Assembly (NCBI RefSeq): GCF_036711975.1
Contig: NC_091972.1
Span: 38,259,001 to 38,323,000 of the forward strand
From: Onthophagus taurus
Taxonomy: Eukaryota; Arthropoda; Insecta; Coleoptera; Scarabaeidae
DNA: 64,000 bases
Direction of reading: 5' to 3'
Positions 51,690 through 62,905 of this stretch are shown one piece after another. Position 1 is the stretch's first letter. Each line of letters starts with the position of its first letter. The position numbers and the translations under genes were made by a program. The notes under the pieces are model-generated. The model made no database searches. It had not been told where the DNA came from and saw only the letters and a program-made list of their open reading frames with translations.

Positions 51690-53510
51690 TTATAGATACA
51701 AAATAAAGGATGCTAAAGTTAGATATAATGATGAGATTTTAAAACAAAAAAAATATTCATGTAAGTGTATGTGGAAAATAATGATCAGTAATCGAATAAG
51801 CAAGAAAAGTGATACTAAAGCAATGTTTGACCCAAATGAAGTACATGATTACTAGGGCCCGGAACTTTTGTAACGGTACGATACGATTTACCCCCTCCAC
51901 TTGTTCTCCTAGAAAATGATCGGTTGTTATTGACGACCGACGATCAGTTTTTTATTGCGCATCAATATCAACATTGTCAACTGTCAGTACGATTTCACTG
52001 TTTTCCAAATGTGCAGTATTCGACGCTTTTCATCCGCATAATTTCGTCAAATTTGCTATTTATCTTTCTTTGGTTACCTTTAATTGGAAGTTGGAGTTCT
52101 GTTTGAGTTCGTATTATTGTTTTTTTTAAGAATTGTTTTTAGTTTCCCTTTGTGGTAAAATTGTTGTTCGGATTTGAGAATTGTTCAACAAATTGCCGAA
52201 AACAATATACCTTTAACTCTTAAGGAAAAATATGGTTCAATAGCTCAGTATTTTATTTATGCTCCATTTACAAGTTGTGATGTTGAAAGATTATTTTCTA
52301 GGTACAAACCACAGGTACAAACTCATTTTAACGTCAACTAGAACGTCATTTACAGAAGAAAATTTAGGGATGGTTGTTTCAATATGCGTTAACAGCAATT
52401 TTTTTATATCCGTATCCGATTTGTGATTGATATTACAAATGGGATCATGTTTTTTTGAATTAAAGTTATAAAATACATTTTTTTTTAATATTTTCAAATC
52501 GTACTGACAGTTGACACTGACGTGTAATAAACCGATTGTCGGTCGTCAACAACAACCGATGAGGTGAGTTGACTTGACGCCACCGACTTGTTTTCTAGGA
52601 GAACAAGTGGTGGGGGTAAATCGTATCGTTCCGTTACAAAAGTTCCGTGCCCTAATGATTACTTTATAAATGTTCCCCTGGATCTTGTTAATAAAATTCA
52701 GCTGGGTAACTTGACAACTAACTTTAATCAGCTGCTATCAAATATCACCTGGGAAATTCTGCTAAAGCCGATAGGTTTAATTGAGGTTCGTGATATAATT
52801 TGTTCTTTAAAAAATACTTCTTCTAGGGATGTATACGGATTAAATACTGTAATATTAAAGCGGATAAAAGATAAAATTTAAAAAAATTAATCAACTATTA
52901 CATGAAAGAAAATACTTTTCCAAATGCTTTAAATTAGCAATTGGTAACTCCTGTCTTTAAGAAGGGCGATCCTCTTGTAATAGAAAATTATTGACCAATC
53001 TCACTCCTGCCTGTATTCTCAAAAATGTTTGAAAAAATCATAAATCGATTTCTTTGAAAATAATAACTTGGTCGCGTCATGTCAATACGGATTTTGTCAG
53101 AATCGTAGCACGGGAGATGCGATTATGGATTTTGTACAACAGGCAATAGACTGTTATGAGAGAGCCGAGTCTATGACAGCTACGTTCTGCGACCTCAGCA
53201 AAGCCTTTGAATATGTGAACCATAATTTATTAATAAAGAAGCTGAGTAGATATAACTTTGGTGACAGTAGTATTAAGATGATTCAATCGTATCTTGGTGG
53301 CAGACAAATAGTTTCTTGTAATGATAGCTATTCTACATCGGAGTGCATTTCTATTGGAGTTCTGCAAGGGTCAGTGTTGGAGCCACTGCTTTTCTTCATT
53401 TACATAAATGACTTACCTGCTTCAATATCTAAGTCTTCAATCATATTCTACGCTGACAACACTACTTTAATCACCAGGCATAAAATCATCAGTCATATGT
53501 AGTCTGAAGT
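51690..53510 (+). pseudogene. non-LTR retrotransposon reverse transcriptase, split by a hAT element
   Basis: Left part (51690-51852) encodes SCKCMWKIMISNRISKKSD and a conserved linker that ends at the hAT insertion. The right part resumes in the same frame at 52663 (FINVPLDLVNK) and runs to a stop at 52879-52881 (DIICSLKNTSSRDVYGLNT, the 'LK...S.G.DG' block). It continues in broken frames (VTPVFKKGDP, NYXPISLLPVFSKMFEK) and in 53068-53502 with QYGFCQNRSTGDAI, ATFCDLSKAFEYVNH, GVLQGSVLEPLLFFIYINDL and IIFYADNTTLI. The catalytic YADD is YADN. Jockey/CR1-like, dead. Confidence 0.85.
51853..52654. mobile_element. 802 bp hAT element with 8 bp target duplication
   Basis: Ends TAGGGC(C/A)CGGAACTTTTGTAACGG are inverted at both sides. 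Similarity of the inverted ends continues for about 130 bp, broken by an extra 30 bp in the right arm. ATGATTAC flanks it exactly (51845-51852 and 52655-52662), the 8 bp duplication typical of hAT. Inside, 52215-52420 encodes IPLTLKEKYGSIAQYFIYAP then TSCDVERLFS, the hAT C-terminal dimerisation domain. After one frameshift comes TSFTEENLGMVVSICVNSN. It is an internally deleted, non-autonomous copy of a larger hAT. Confidence 0.92.
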
Positions 53511-53944
53511 ATCGAGACTAGTGCCGTGAATTCTTTAAAGATCAGAAAATACTAACATTTTCCTTGCTATTTATATTGGAGTGTCTGCTGTGCTTGCACA
53601 ACAATGTAGATAAATATACTGAACCCACAGAGATCCACACATCTACAGAACCCGTAACTTTTACATGTGAGCAAGTTTGCAACATTGATAAAACAATTTC
53701 TGCTGTGCAGAGGTTTCTATTCTTAATCGGAGTTCCTTAAATATAAATTTTTTTAAAGGGATTTTGTCGCATTGAGCATCGGTCGTGGCAGCATCAATTC
53801 ATAGAATGATGATCTATATCTTAATGCCGCCTAAAGACTTGTAGTTACTAAAGCACTGCTGGGCTAAAAAAGAAGCCCTTGCCTTGATTCCACGAATCTG
53901 TACAATAAGAAACAAATGGACTGTCTTAGGTATGTTATGAAATT

Positions 53945-54240
53945 TAAGTTGGTTGCAGAATATAGACAAATATTTGTTGCATAAATGTTTACTAATAATA
54001 ATAGTTACAATTATCAGACAGAAATCTAGAACAACTTGTTCGTGTGTTTAGATTTGTTCACTTAAAATCATTGATGCAACGATGAAGTGATTTCCACATT
54101 TACAGTATTTACAAATAATATCCAAGATTCTTTGTAATCACATAATTCTTAACAGATAGGAAACAGAAAGACTTCCAGGATAGAGGGTCTCTTATAAAAG
54201 CTTCGACGTGGCTTTGTCTGAGTTCATGTCACCTCTATCA
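53945..54240. repeat. dispersed repeat also at 43045-43310
   Basis: Matches 43045-43310 in order and orientation. Its last part (54180-54240, CGACGTGGCTTTGTCTGAGTTC) matches 48790-48835. Confidence 0.6.
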
Positions 54241-57200
54241 GGCTTTCCAAGAGTTCAGAAGAAGAGCTATATCTGCAGCTAACATCTTCTAGTTGAAGAA
54301 TTCTAGTTAATTCTAGTTGTATCAATCATTTTTTCACTGAAGCACCTTGTTCAATCACTTTTAGCCTTGGGAATGTTCCTATTATAAGTTGTTAGGGCCT
54401 ATTTGTGTGGTTTCCATTCGCCCAATATTAGAGGTTGGTTAAAATGTAATCGCAGAACATCGTTTCTTTCCAAGCTGAGTGATTCTACCCAATTGACATG
54501 CGTTGCTTTGATGAATAATTTAGTGATTACCAAACACAATAGTTGTTATAATTTCTAACAGTAGTGATAACGTCAATGGTATTATAAGCAAGGCGATTCT
54601 TTAATTCAGTTGGTGCCTCGGATCTTGATATCTTGTATGAATATATTGAGATTGATTTTGAGCAGAGCTGCATCTACAGTTTGTTTCTATAACCAGAAAA
54701 GGCAATATGGAGATATGTTGAACGATTTCTGTTCAACACCTTTCAGCTTCGATTTCTAGTACCACTACCACACAACCATGGACGCCGTAATTTATACTTG
54801 AAATAACATTGATATTATTTTTGATAAGTAGACAATCATGGGTATAATCTATTCACCTTTCAACTGAGATTGAGTGGCCATCCGACAATCCTTTCTACAA
54901 TGACAAATTCTCATATCCGTACTGGTTTGCTTTGAGGTATAAATTGTAGTCAATCAATCCAACTGTTACTCCACTTAATGCTACTCAACTGAAACAATTT
55001 TCGATTTCTCCAGTTCTTGCCTTAAATCGTCTATTTTTTCTCCTCAATATTTAAACCTATATCTCCTTATTGGCCAACGCATTGTTCAACCAATCAGATA
55101 ATTGCAACTACAGCAATTAAACTAAAGAGAGGGAAGAAAAACAAAAGGAAAACTTTTACCCCCTAGACGCTCTTAACTCTAGGAATGTCCACAATGGACA
55201 ATTACAATAATATAAGAACGATGTTTCGAGAATGAATAAAAAATATTAATAATTAATTAACAAAATCTGAAAGATCTGCGGATCGCTACAAGCTCCTTTC
55301 TTGACTTCCTTAAAGGCCATCCCGTAGGAGACACCGTATCCAGCTATTTGTGCAGGTTCTTAGCAGATGCTAGCAAACGGATCTTTTTTTACTTAAAAAC
55401 ATTCCATTTCGAGTGAAAAAGAGTTTGCTCATCATCCAGAAATGGAGACGAAATGTGAGATACGGACAAACCAGCCATTTCGGTAATATTTGACTGACCT
55501 TTACCTCGTTAAGGTTCTTTAACCCATCGAGATTTATCCCCCAAAGAATTCCCACAAGTCGGGAAGAAATAAATGTTCCTTAATTCGATAAGTCTGGTGA
55601 AACAGATAGAACAGCTCTATATATACTGTGAGGTTTTAAAAGATCAATTTCACTCTAGCCCATGGACAAATACACAGTATCAACAATAATTGTTGTGGGA
55701 ATTTGGAACAGGCTATTTATTGAGTGATAAGAACCGACTCATTTAGATAAGATATACATATCTGCGTTCTCAAACAAATTTTTGGCTGTTTTGCCGTCTT
55801 TACTGCGCCATATCCAGGGTTTAGTTGATCAATAAGTGTGCTTTTCATTACAAACCAGATTAGAAAATCGAATGATAGAGAGAGTTTCGAAAGATGTTTG
55901 ATTTAGATTTGACGTTTCTTCGAAAAATAATAACTTTTAATATTTTTAAACCCAAAAATGTGATGCTCTAAACTATATTTAATTCATCTAGGCATAAAGA
56001 GTCAAGTTAAGACCCAATGTTTATTTTTCAGACTCAAATCCTCAGTTTTTCAAGCGGCCTAGTTAGAAATTAGGCTAATATATTCTTTTAGCCATTGAGT
56101 CGAGGAAAAGCTGAGTTTTATCAATGTAATTCAAATTGAAGGCTGACTGTTATAACACTTTGTGTACTCAGCATTGTATAACGGAATTAAACTTTTAGTA
56201 TTGCTTGAATCTCTTTCTTTTAAAATAAAATCAACCTGTTGGATTCAAATATAACAAAATAATACCTGTGGTCTAGCTCGAGATATTGAGTTTCTTATTG
56301 CAGGTTAGTTTGAAAAATAATCTAGCCCATGCTTATCTATGATTCTTGAGTAATCTCTGACTGTCATACTTAATTATATTTTAGCCTGGAAGCTAAGTTA
56401 AGAATCGCCAAACTTGAATTGTGAGTTTACTGAATATTTTTGAAGTTTTTTTTGTTAAGTTGGGTAATATTAAAGCTTCTTTGGTGAACGTTATGTTAAA
56501 CCCAAAGACCTTAAAACATGCATTTTGATTTAAATTCATTATCTGAGACAACAATTTTATACAACTACACATTCAAAATCATGAATGTTATCGCTACGCA
56601 CTCAACTCTTCTTACAAAGTGATAAGGTTAGCTAAAAATTTTAATCAAAATAAACAACCATTCTTAAGAGAGAAAGTACTCTATTTGCATTACTTAGTAC
56701 TATCAAACTTTTGACCAACCATGCTTGTAAACTTAATATATCAAGTAGATGATACCTTTCATCTAAATTTGCACCTTTCATATATTTTACTGTTACAACT
56801 CTAAACCACCATCCTTTTTACAGTTTCTTTCAACCACATTGAAAATACTTATTAGAAGGTGAAAATTATTGATTGCAATAGAAAAGAAAAAAAAAAAATA
56901 AATCAAATCCTTAGTAAGTGACCCTTCACTGGTTGCTCTTTCAAATAAATACTTAATGATACTCTAAGAACTCGCGGACGAATCGTTTCCCCGAAGCTTG
57001 AATAATTCAAATGAAAGAAACAATTTTACCACCACGAATCAATTATGCACCGAAAGGATGTGTGCACGCCAAGCATTGTATTCGAAGAAGATCCCAACAA
57101 GTGAAAAAAAAATCACCGTCACCTATCCACATTAGGTGACGCGTTGCGTCGTGACATAATCTATCCATTTAAAGTCGAAGATTTGTGAGCCTTTACCGAG

Positions 57201-57640
57201 AGCTTCACTTGTTTTCTTTTCTTTTTCAACGATAATGTCCTTAAATTGCACCATTATACGCGTAAGGAGCCCATTACCCTTCCTCGTATGTCTTGAGAGG
57301 GGTCGGCTACGCGATTCTTAGAACGCGCGAAGAGGGTATGAAAAATTTAACTTTTCCAAGCGATATTTTTTTGATGTCGCTTGCCTGTCATAACGAATTC
57401 AAATAAGATGTTATTTTCGCTGTTTGATATGGTTATCCGGCGAACGTTTTACGTGAAACAAAATTGGTTTCGCTTCTTTTATTTGTTGTTTCAAACAGAA
57501 AAAAATAAAGGATGCGATATCTGTTATTTTAGAAATGATATTGTAAAGAGTTTGAATGATGTGTAATCAAAATTTTCTAGTTAAATTCCAAGAATAAGTA
57601 ATCTAATAAGAAATTCCTACAAAAGAATAAAAGTTTACAT
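54241..57640. other. long region without recognisable genes
   Basis: No frame longer than about 61 codons and no family resemblance on either strand. 57020-57330 is somewhat richer in GC and contains palindromic-looking CACCTAATGTGG...TAGGTGACG and AACGCGCGAAGAG words. It could be conserved non-coding DNA near the island at 57650. Confidence 0.4.
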
Positions 57641-57649
57641 CGTTTCGAA

Positions 57650-58065
57650 TTCTATGGCCGCCGGGTATATTCTTGTTGTTCACTTTTCATTTTGGTCTGT
57701 TCGCATTTCGTTTCGTCCCCTTTTCGTCTCGTTCCTTTTTCTTCTCGTTCCTTGGCAGCGATACCGCCATACTCCCCGGGTTGGTTCTTCTTTTCTACTT
57801 TAACGTATTCTTCTCTTGGTCATGGGCATTAACATGGATGAGGAGGACCGGGGCCAAAGACGCTGTAGGCGAGGATCTGGCCCCGGCGTATCTGAGAAAC
57901 GGTAGCGTGTATAATATAAGAAAAACCCCATGGGAAACATGTAATTATATATTTGAAATTGCGCGCACTCGGTCCCCTCAGATGGAAGTCTTTCGATATC
58001 GGAGGCCGACGGTCGGCATCTTCTTCTCTCTCTACGGCTGATTTTTCTTTAATTCATGAAAGGGG
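57650..58065. other. GC-rich island of unknown nature
   Basis: Roughly 400 bp of CpG-rich sequence (GGCCGCCGGGT, CCCCGGCGTATCTGAG, CGGAGGCCGACGGTCGGCATC) with a 122-codon plus frame of no known family. Similar in character to 41629-42150. Promoter, non-coding exon or unusual repeat. Confidence 0.4.
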
Positions 58066-58834
58066 CGGGTCAAGGGACATCCTTCGTTCTACCGTTTCTT
58101 TAACGGTACGAATAAAACAACTTTACAAGTTAACAAGAATTTACTTCAAAAGTATTTTAAGTCTTAATTCTTTAATCTAGAATAAAAATCTAAATTAATT
58201 GTTGTTTATCCAATTAAGTTCTTGAATATCTCTTCCAGAACAAATCCCACAGACTAGAAGGCTAACTAGAAATGCAATAAATCATCAATCGCATTAATGT
58301 ACTCACATAGTTTTATCTCAAGAGATAACTCAACCATTTTCCTAAGGCTTACTATAAAGTTTATGGATAGAAAATCTTGGATATCCTGATAAACTGAACT
58401 GATTTGAAAACATGGTAATCGCTGGATAGAGGACGATGATCATTTGCTTTTGCTTTAATGGTAACATGAGGAATGTGCTGTTTAACGCTTAATAGAACCC
58501 ACAACTTTAAGAATGTTTAAATTTTTGATATTTACCAACAAATATATCAGGACTTTAATGTAATAGATACATATAATATGATAATGGTAAAATACCGTGA
58601 TGATGTTAAGATATATGCAACAAGTCAGATTAAGTGCAGATGTATACAAACACAGCAAAAAGTCTTAAAGTTTTTAACAGATGGTGAAATAAAGAAAGAT
58701 ATGTGCCAGTTGGATACTTATATTAATTTATGCTTGATTGGTGATATATGTCACCTTATTTAAGCAACAATGAGTCTTCTTTGTTTGAGGAGAGTGGGGG
58801 ATCTTATTCCTGATCATTTTAATAGTTCATTTAT
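58066..58834. other. no gene seen
   Basis: AT-rich sequence ending at a TATACAGGGTGATTCTC element (58835) that resembles a DNA-transposon terminus. Confidence 0.4.
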
Positions 58835-59125
58835 ACAGGGTGATTCTCAACCAATACGCATAAACATAGGGATTTATTTTCTCACGACGAATAATGACTA
58901 ATAGGCGAAAAAATTTGTAGTAAAAGATTCTCTGTTTCATAGATATCACTGATATTTACTTTCAAATCAAGAATACACAGAACATTTTAAAATAACATCA
59001 CAGCAAGTGTTCGAATTCACAGGAAATATATCGCATGTTATGCATTAATTAACGAACCTACTTTTAGTTTAAAGTAAAATACTTTTATCTGTCTGTACTT
59101 TTATTAAAATGGATTCTCTGTTATC

Positions 59126-59170
59126 AATTCTACCGGTTTCGACTTATTTACAAAACCATCTTCAGGAACC
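59126..59170 (-). ncRNA. hammerhead-like ribozyme motif, left arm
   Basis: Minus-strand GGTTC, CTGAAGA (59165-59159), T, GGTTT...AAGTC, GAAA (59140-59137), CCGGT, A, GAATT. Helix II keeps pairing through wobble (G-T) pairs. Confidence 0.45.
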
Positions 59171-59259
59171 TTCGCATTTCAACAACTAAAAAACGTTTAA
59201 TAGAAATTTCAAGATGCTAATTTTCACGAGAGCTTTAAAATAAATTGACGAGATTCGAA

Positions 59260-59304
59260 GGTTCCTGAAGATGGTTTTGTAAATAAGCCGAAACCGGTAG
59301 AATT
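59260..59304 (+). ncRNA. hammerhead-like ribozyme motif, right arm
   Basis: GGTTC (59260-59264), CTGAAGA (59265-59271), T, GGTTT/AAGCC helix II, GAAA (59290-59293), CCGGT, cleavage base A (59299), GAATT (59300-59304). GGTTC and GAATT pair over five positions including two G-T wobbles. Confidence 0.5.
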
Positions 59305-59589
59305 GATAACAGAGAATCCATTTTAATAAAAGTGCAGACAGATAAAAGTATTTTACTTTATTTAAAATAAAATGGAAAGAAATAATGTTGACAACAATAC
59401 TTTTAGTTTTTTATAAATATAGTAAGTATAGTATCTACCTCTTCTTCGTATGGAAATCTGGTTCAACTAACTCTTTATCAGTAAAATGATTTATCCATTC
59501 ATAAACATTAATTTGATTAGGAAAGCACAAACTTTATGCAATTGATCTAAATGTTTTGAAGATTGTTGAAGAATGACCATTTGGATAAA

Positions 59590-59985
59590 CAACCAATACT
59601 TACCGATATACAAAGCCTTCGTCAGGCCAATAATAATATATACTGTGGAGGAGCAAGCAGACGCCGCGGAAACCATTTGATCCTTTCAGATTCTATTGGA
59701 ATGCATTTGGATGATGCGTACTAACGAGATGGCAATTATGAGAGCAATCACGCACTGTGGCATCAGAGAATAAGTAAGGAAATACGAGAGGATTGCGGGA
59801 CGGAAAATGTGGTAAGGTGGATGCGCTCACACATTAGACTCTGAAATGAGCACGTTTCATGAATATAGACCAGCGTCCTAAGGTCCTCAAAATGACATGA
59901 CAAAAAAAAAGGAAAGATTGGTGACCGTCCCAATTATAAGAAACGCCTTTATCCCCTTTATTTCGCTTCCGCAAAGAAGAAGAAC
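59590..59985 (+). pseudogene. RTE-like reverse transcriptase C-terminal remnant
   Basis: Plus translation carries LPIYKAFVRPIIIYTVEE ('yk..irP...Yg.E'), then MRTNEMAIMRAITHCGIRE and VRKYERIAGRKMW, in the order expected for the region after the palm. Stops interrupt it. A minus frame here (59676-59491) is its shadow. Confidence 0.6.
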
Positions 59986-60169
59986 AACTTTTTTATTAAG
60001 CAGTGTAAGGTATTATTCAAATTATTACACCCATTTTTAATCAATCTCACTATTTCCAGTACTTTCCAGTATTTGTTAATTATCAACATTGTTCTAATTT
60101 CCGTGTGCTATAATCATCTTTACCAACAATAAAATTATTACCTATTTGAAAATTCCACGACATGTAAGT

Positions 60170-60480
60170 TTTCTAATATGCGAGATATGATTTGTTGTTT
60201 TGTTCAAACCAATTTTAATGGTTTAGCAGCAGCCCGCAGATATTTGGAGTTAGGTATAACCAAATCGAACACAACCTAATCATAAGTTATTTAGGAATCT
60301 GTACAATCGCCTTGGCAAAACGGGGTCTTTTATTCTAAAATTAGCAGTGGTTCGACAAAAAAAATTAGCGTTGGCGAACAAGAAGAGATCCTGCTTCGAG
60401 TTGCAGAAAATCCATCTGTAAGTAGCCGCCGATTAAGTTATGCAACCGGGATAAGCCAATCGTTAGTGTTTAGTTTTAAA
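60170..60480 (+). pseudogene. mariner/Tc1-like transposase N-terminal remnant
   Basis: MRDMICCFVQTNFNGLAAARRYLELG is followed, after stops, by VGEQEEILLRVAENPSVSSRRLS and TGISQSLVFS. These are the two helix-turn-helix motifs that open many insect IS630-type transposases ('V.ENP..S.R.la...g.S...v'). The catalytic domain is not seen. TATACAGG ends at 58835 (plus) and 60955 (minus) may bound the element. Confidence 0.55.
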
Positions 60481-61344
60481 TAAAGAAAATATCCATATAC
60501 AATTCTATTGTTATTAATGAATTGTTATTGTTATCGATTATTATCGTTATTGGTTGCTATAATTACTGTATGTTATTGATTTTAAATGTTAATTTTAAGA
60601 AAAAAAATACTTTGAAACAATGAAAAGCAGGTAACTTGGAAACCACTAGACTTAGACAATTTAAGCAAGATTACCTTTTTGTAGAGAATTGAAAGCTCTT
60701 TCAGGTTTGTGGTTCTAATTCACTGACAATAGTCATGACTTGATTTATCAAACGAGCAGTGTGTATCTAATCATAACTACCAAATTTTATGTTAATAGTA
60801 CAAAAAGCTTCAAAATTATCAAGAAATTTCAAAATAAGAAGCCTCGAAAACCACCGACATTTGTATAAGAGATGTTAGGGTAAATCGGCATACTTTGGTG
60901 TCTTGTGTTTGAAGTATTCGGATTTCCCATTCTTTTTGACTCATCCTGTATATGTATAGTCTTCTAGTTTTAAATTCCATCTTCAGCTTTTTATTCTACC
61001 AGTCTTGATGTTCTTCTTCTATATGATTGTCATTTGTCAGTAATTAAACTGTATTGGTATTCTATAATACATAGCACAGAAAAAACTTAAACACATTGCT
61101 TTGCTTTGCTAAACATTGAAAATGTAAGAACATAATATTACCTAAGGATATAATGTTGATTTTTATGAGAACTTGAATTGAATAAGAATATGTATATTTA
61201 TATATTCTGCTCCTCACTGCCCTAAGTGTTGAAATATTCTTCCATTCTTCTTCAAACGAATCTTTATTTGACTACAAAGTATGACATTCGTAACGATTAC
61301 TATCGATTACTTTGTCGCATTACTGTAGCATTTTTGTGGGTGTT
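60481..61344. other. no gene seen
   Basis: AT-rich. Contains CATCCTGTATATG near 60950, a possible transposon end. Confidence 0.4.
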
Positions 61345-62905
61345 TTTTGTTGTTTTCTTCCCATTTACAGAACTCCTATGTACTGGTGGGGTATGCTGAT
61401 GACCTGGTAATCACAATCCGAGGTAAACATGATACAATCATAACTCAACTAATGCAGAAAGGCCTACAACTCACCAGTACTTGGTGTAGAAGCAATGGGC
61501 TCAGCATCAATCCCAATAAAATCGAAATAGTCCCTTTCACTCGGAGAAGGAAGCTACAACCAAAAGCACCCTCCATTGAAAGCAGAACTATTAACCTCTA
61601 AACAGAAGTTAAATACCTAGGGATAGTACTAGAGAGTAAACTAAACTGGAACTCACACTTAGATAAGGTGAGGAAAAAGGCCATCATGGCAAACCAGATC
61701 TGCCGCAGGCTCCTAGGAAGGAACTGGGGTCTCAACTTAACATAACGGGTGCAATGAGATCCTGTCCAATGGCTGCTTTAGAAGTCCTACTCGGTCTCAC
61801 ACCACTCCATTTATATATACAAAAGAAGGCAGCTTCCAGTGTCTTATCACTGAAAACAGTTTCTTCACTCAAGTTGATGCAGGGTAACCTCAGAGCACAC
61901 CTCGAAATCCTCAAGGACCCATGTCTAAATCACCTGATTGAAACTAAAACGGACCTTATACCGACAGAATACAATTTCAATCAGCCGTATAAGGTCATAT
62001 TTAGAAACAGGGATGATTGGGCGATGGGAGGACCTCAACTAAAAAGAGGAGCCCTAGTCTGGTACACAGATGCTTTAAAGACAGTTAGATCCGGAGTAGG
62101 CATGGGCATCAGTGGACCAAATAGCCACATTAAACTGCCCCTCAGCTCGGATATAACAATTTTCCAAGCAGAAGTTCCTGCCATAATCTTCTGCACCGCT
62201 TTGAACCTACAGAAGAGATAGAAAGGTGCATCCATAAAGGCCTCCATTCAGGCCTACACGTGTGACTCCGCACTGATCAGAGAGTGTACCAGCAACCTGA
62301 GAGAACTCGCTAGGGGCAATGATGTTAGTATATGGTGGGTTCAGGTCACAGCAGCATTGAGGGCAATGAAAAGGCGGACAAGCTGGCCAAAGAGGCAGCG
62401 AACACGCCCTGCATTGGACCCCAACCTGGCTGTGCACTACAAAAAGCCACCTGAAACAAATAATCAACAATTGGGAGGTCTCAAAGGTAGCCTTACCCTG
62501 GAAAGAACTTCTAGGTCACAGACAACCGAAGAGTATGATAACTCCGTCGCAAAACAAAACCAAAGAGGTTTTATGCCTCAGCGAAGGGGACCTGACCGGC
62601 CATGCTCCCCTAAAATACCACCTCTTCCACATTGGACAAGCTGAGGATCAAACTTGTCGACTATGCAACGACGAGTCAGAAACTGCTGAACATATATTGT
62701 GCAATTGCGTCGCCAAAGACACAACATTTTCGGTAAAACTCCCTTGACTCCTACTGACATAAAGGTTCAAGACCTCAGGACAATACTAAGGTTCATCAAG
62801 GACCTACATTTGCCCTAAACCTTTGGAGGGCTAAAGTTACAATAGATCTTATAGGTTGCGGTAAGGAGGGGGGCCGCTCCGCTCAGCCCGGCAGCAATAA
62901 TAATA
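61345..62905 (+). pseudogene. R1/LOA-like non-LTR element 3' portion with RNase H
   Basis: Begins in the RT palm: LVGYADDLVITIRGKHD (intact YADD), NGLSINPNKIEIVPFTRRRK, VKYLGIVLESKLNWNSHL. A deletion near 61740 removes about 40 residues before ITGAMRSCPMAALEVLLGLT. An RNase H-like domain follows with WYTDALK (usually YTDGSK) and IFQAEVPAIIFC. The C-terminal zinc motif is CRLCNDESETAEHILCNC (62657-62710). The element ends in an AATAATAATAAT tail at about 62905. Stops, shifts and the 5' truncation show it is dead. Confidence 0.85.

Larger units (their letters stand above)
59071..59359. repeat. 104 bp inverted repeat carrying a hammerhead-like motif in each arm
   Basis: Arms 59071-59174 and 59256-59359 are reverse complements with only two differences I could find, one of them inside helix II of the ribozyme motif (AAGTC versus AAGCC). 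Spacer 81 bp. The tail AATAAAAGT...AAAAGTATTTTA resembles the Penelope-related tails elsewhere in the window. Confidence 0.9.

Noticed and set aside
53505-53535. CTGAAGTATCGAGACTAGTGCC as another ribozyme-like motif
   Set aside because: CUGANGA and GAAA are both broken and helix II does not form.
60965-61000. CATCTTCAGC near TTCTACCAG (minus) as another ribozyme-like motif
   Set aside because: No GAAA block at the required place.
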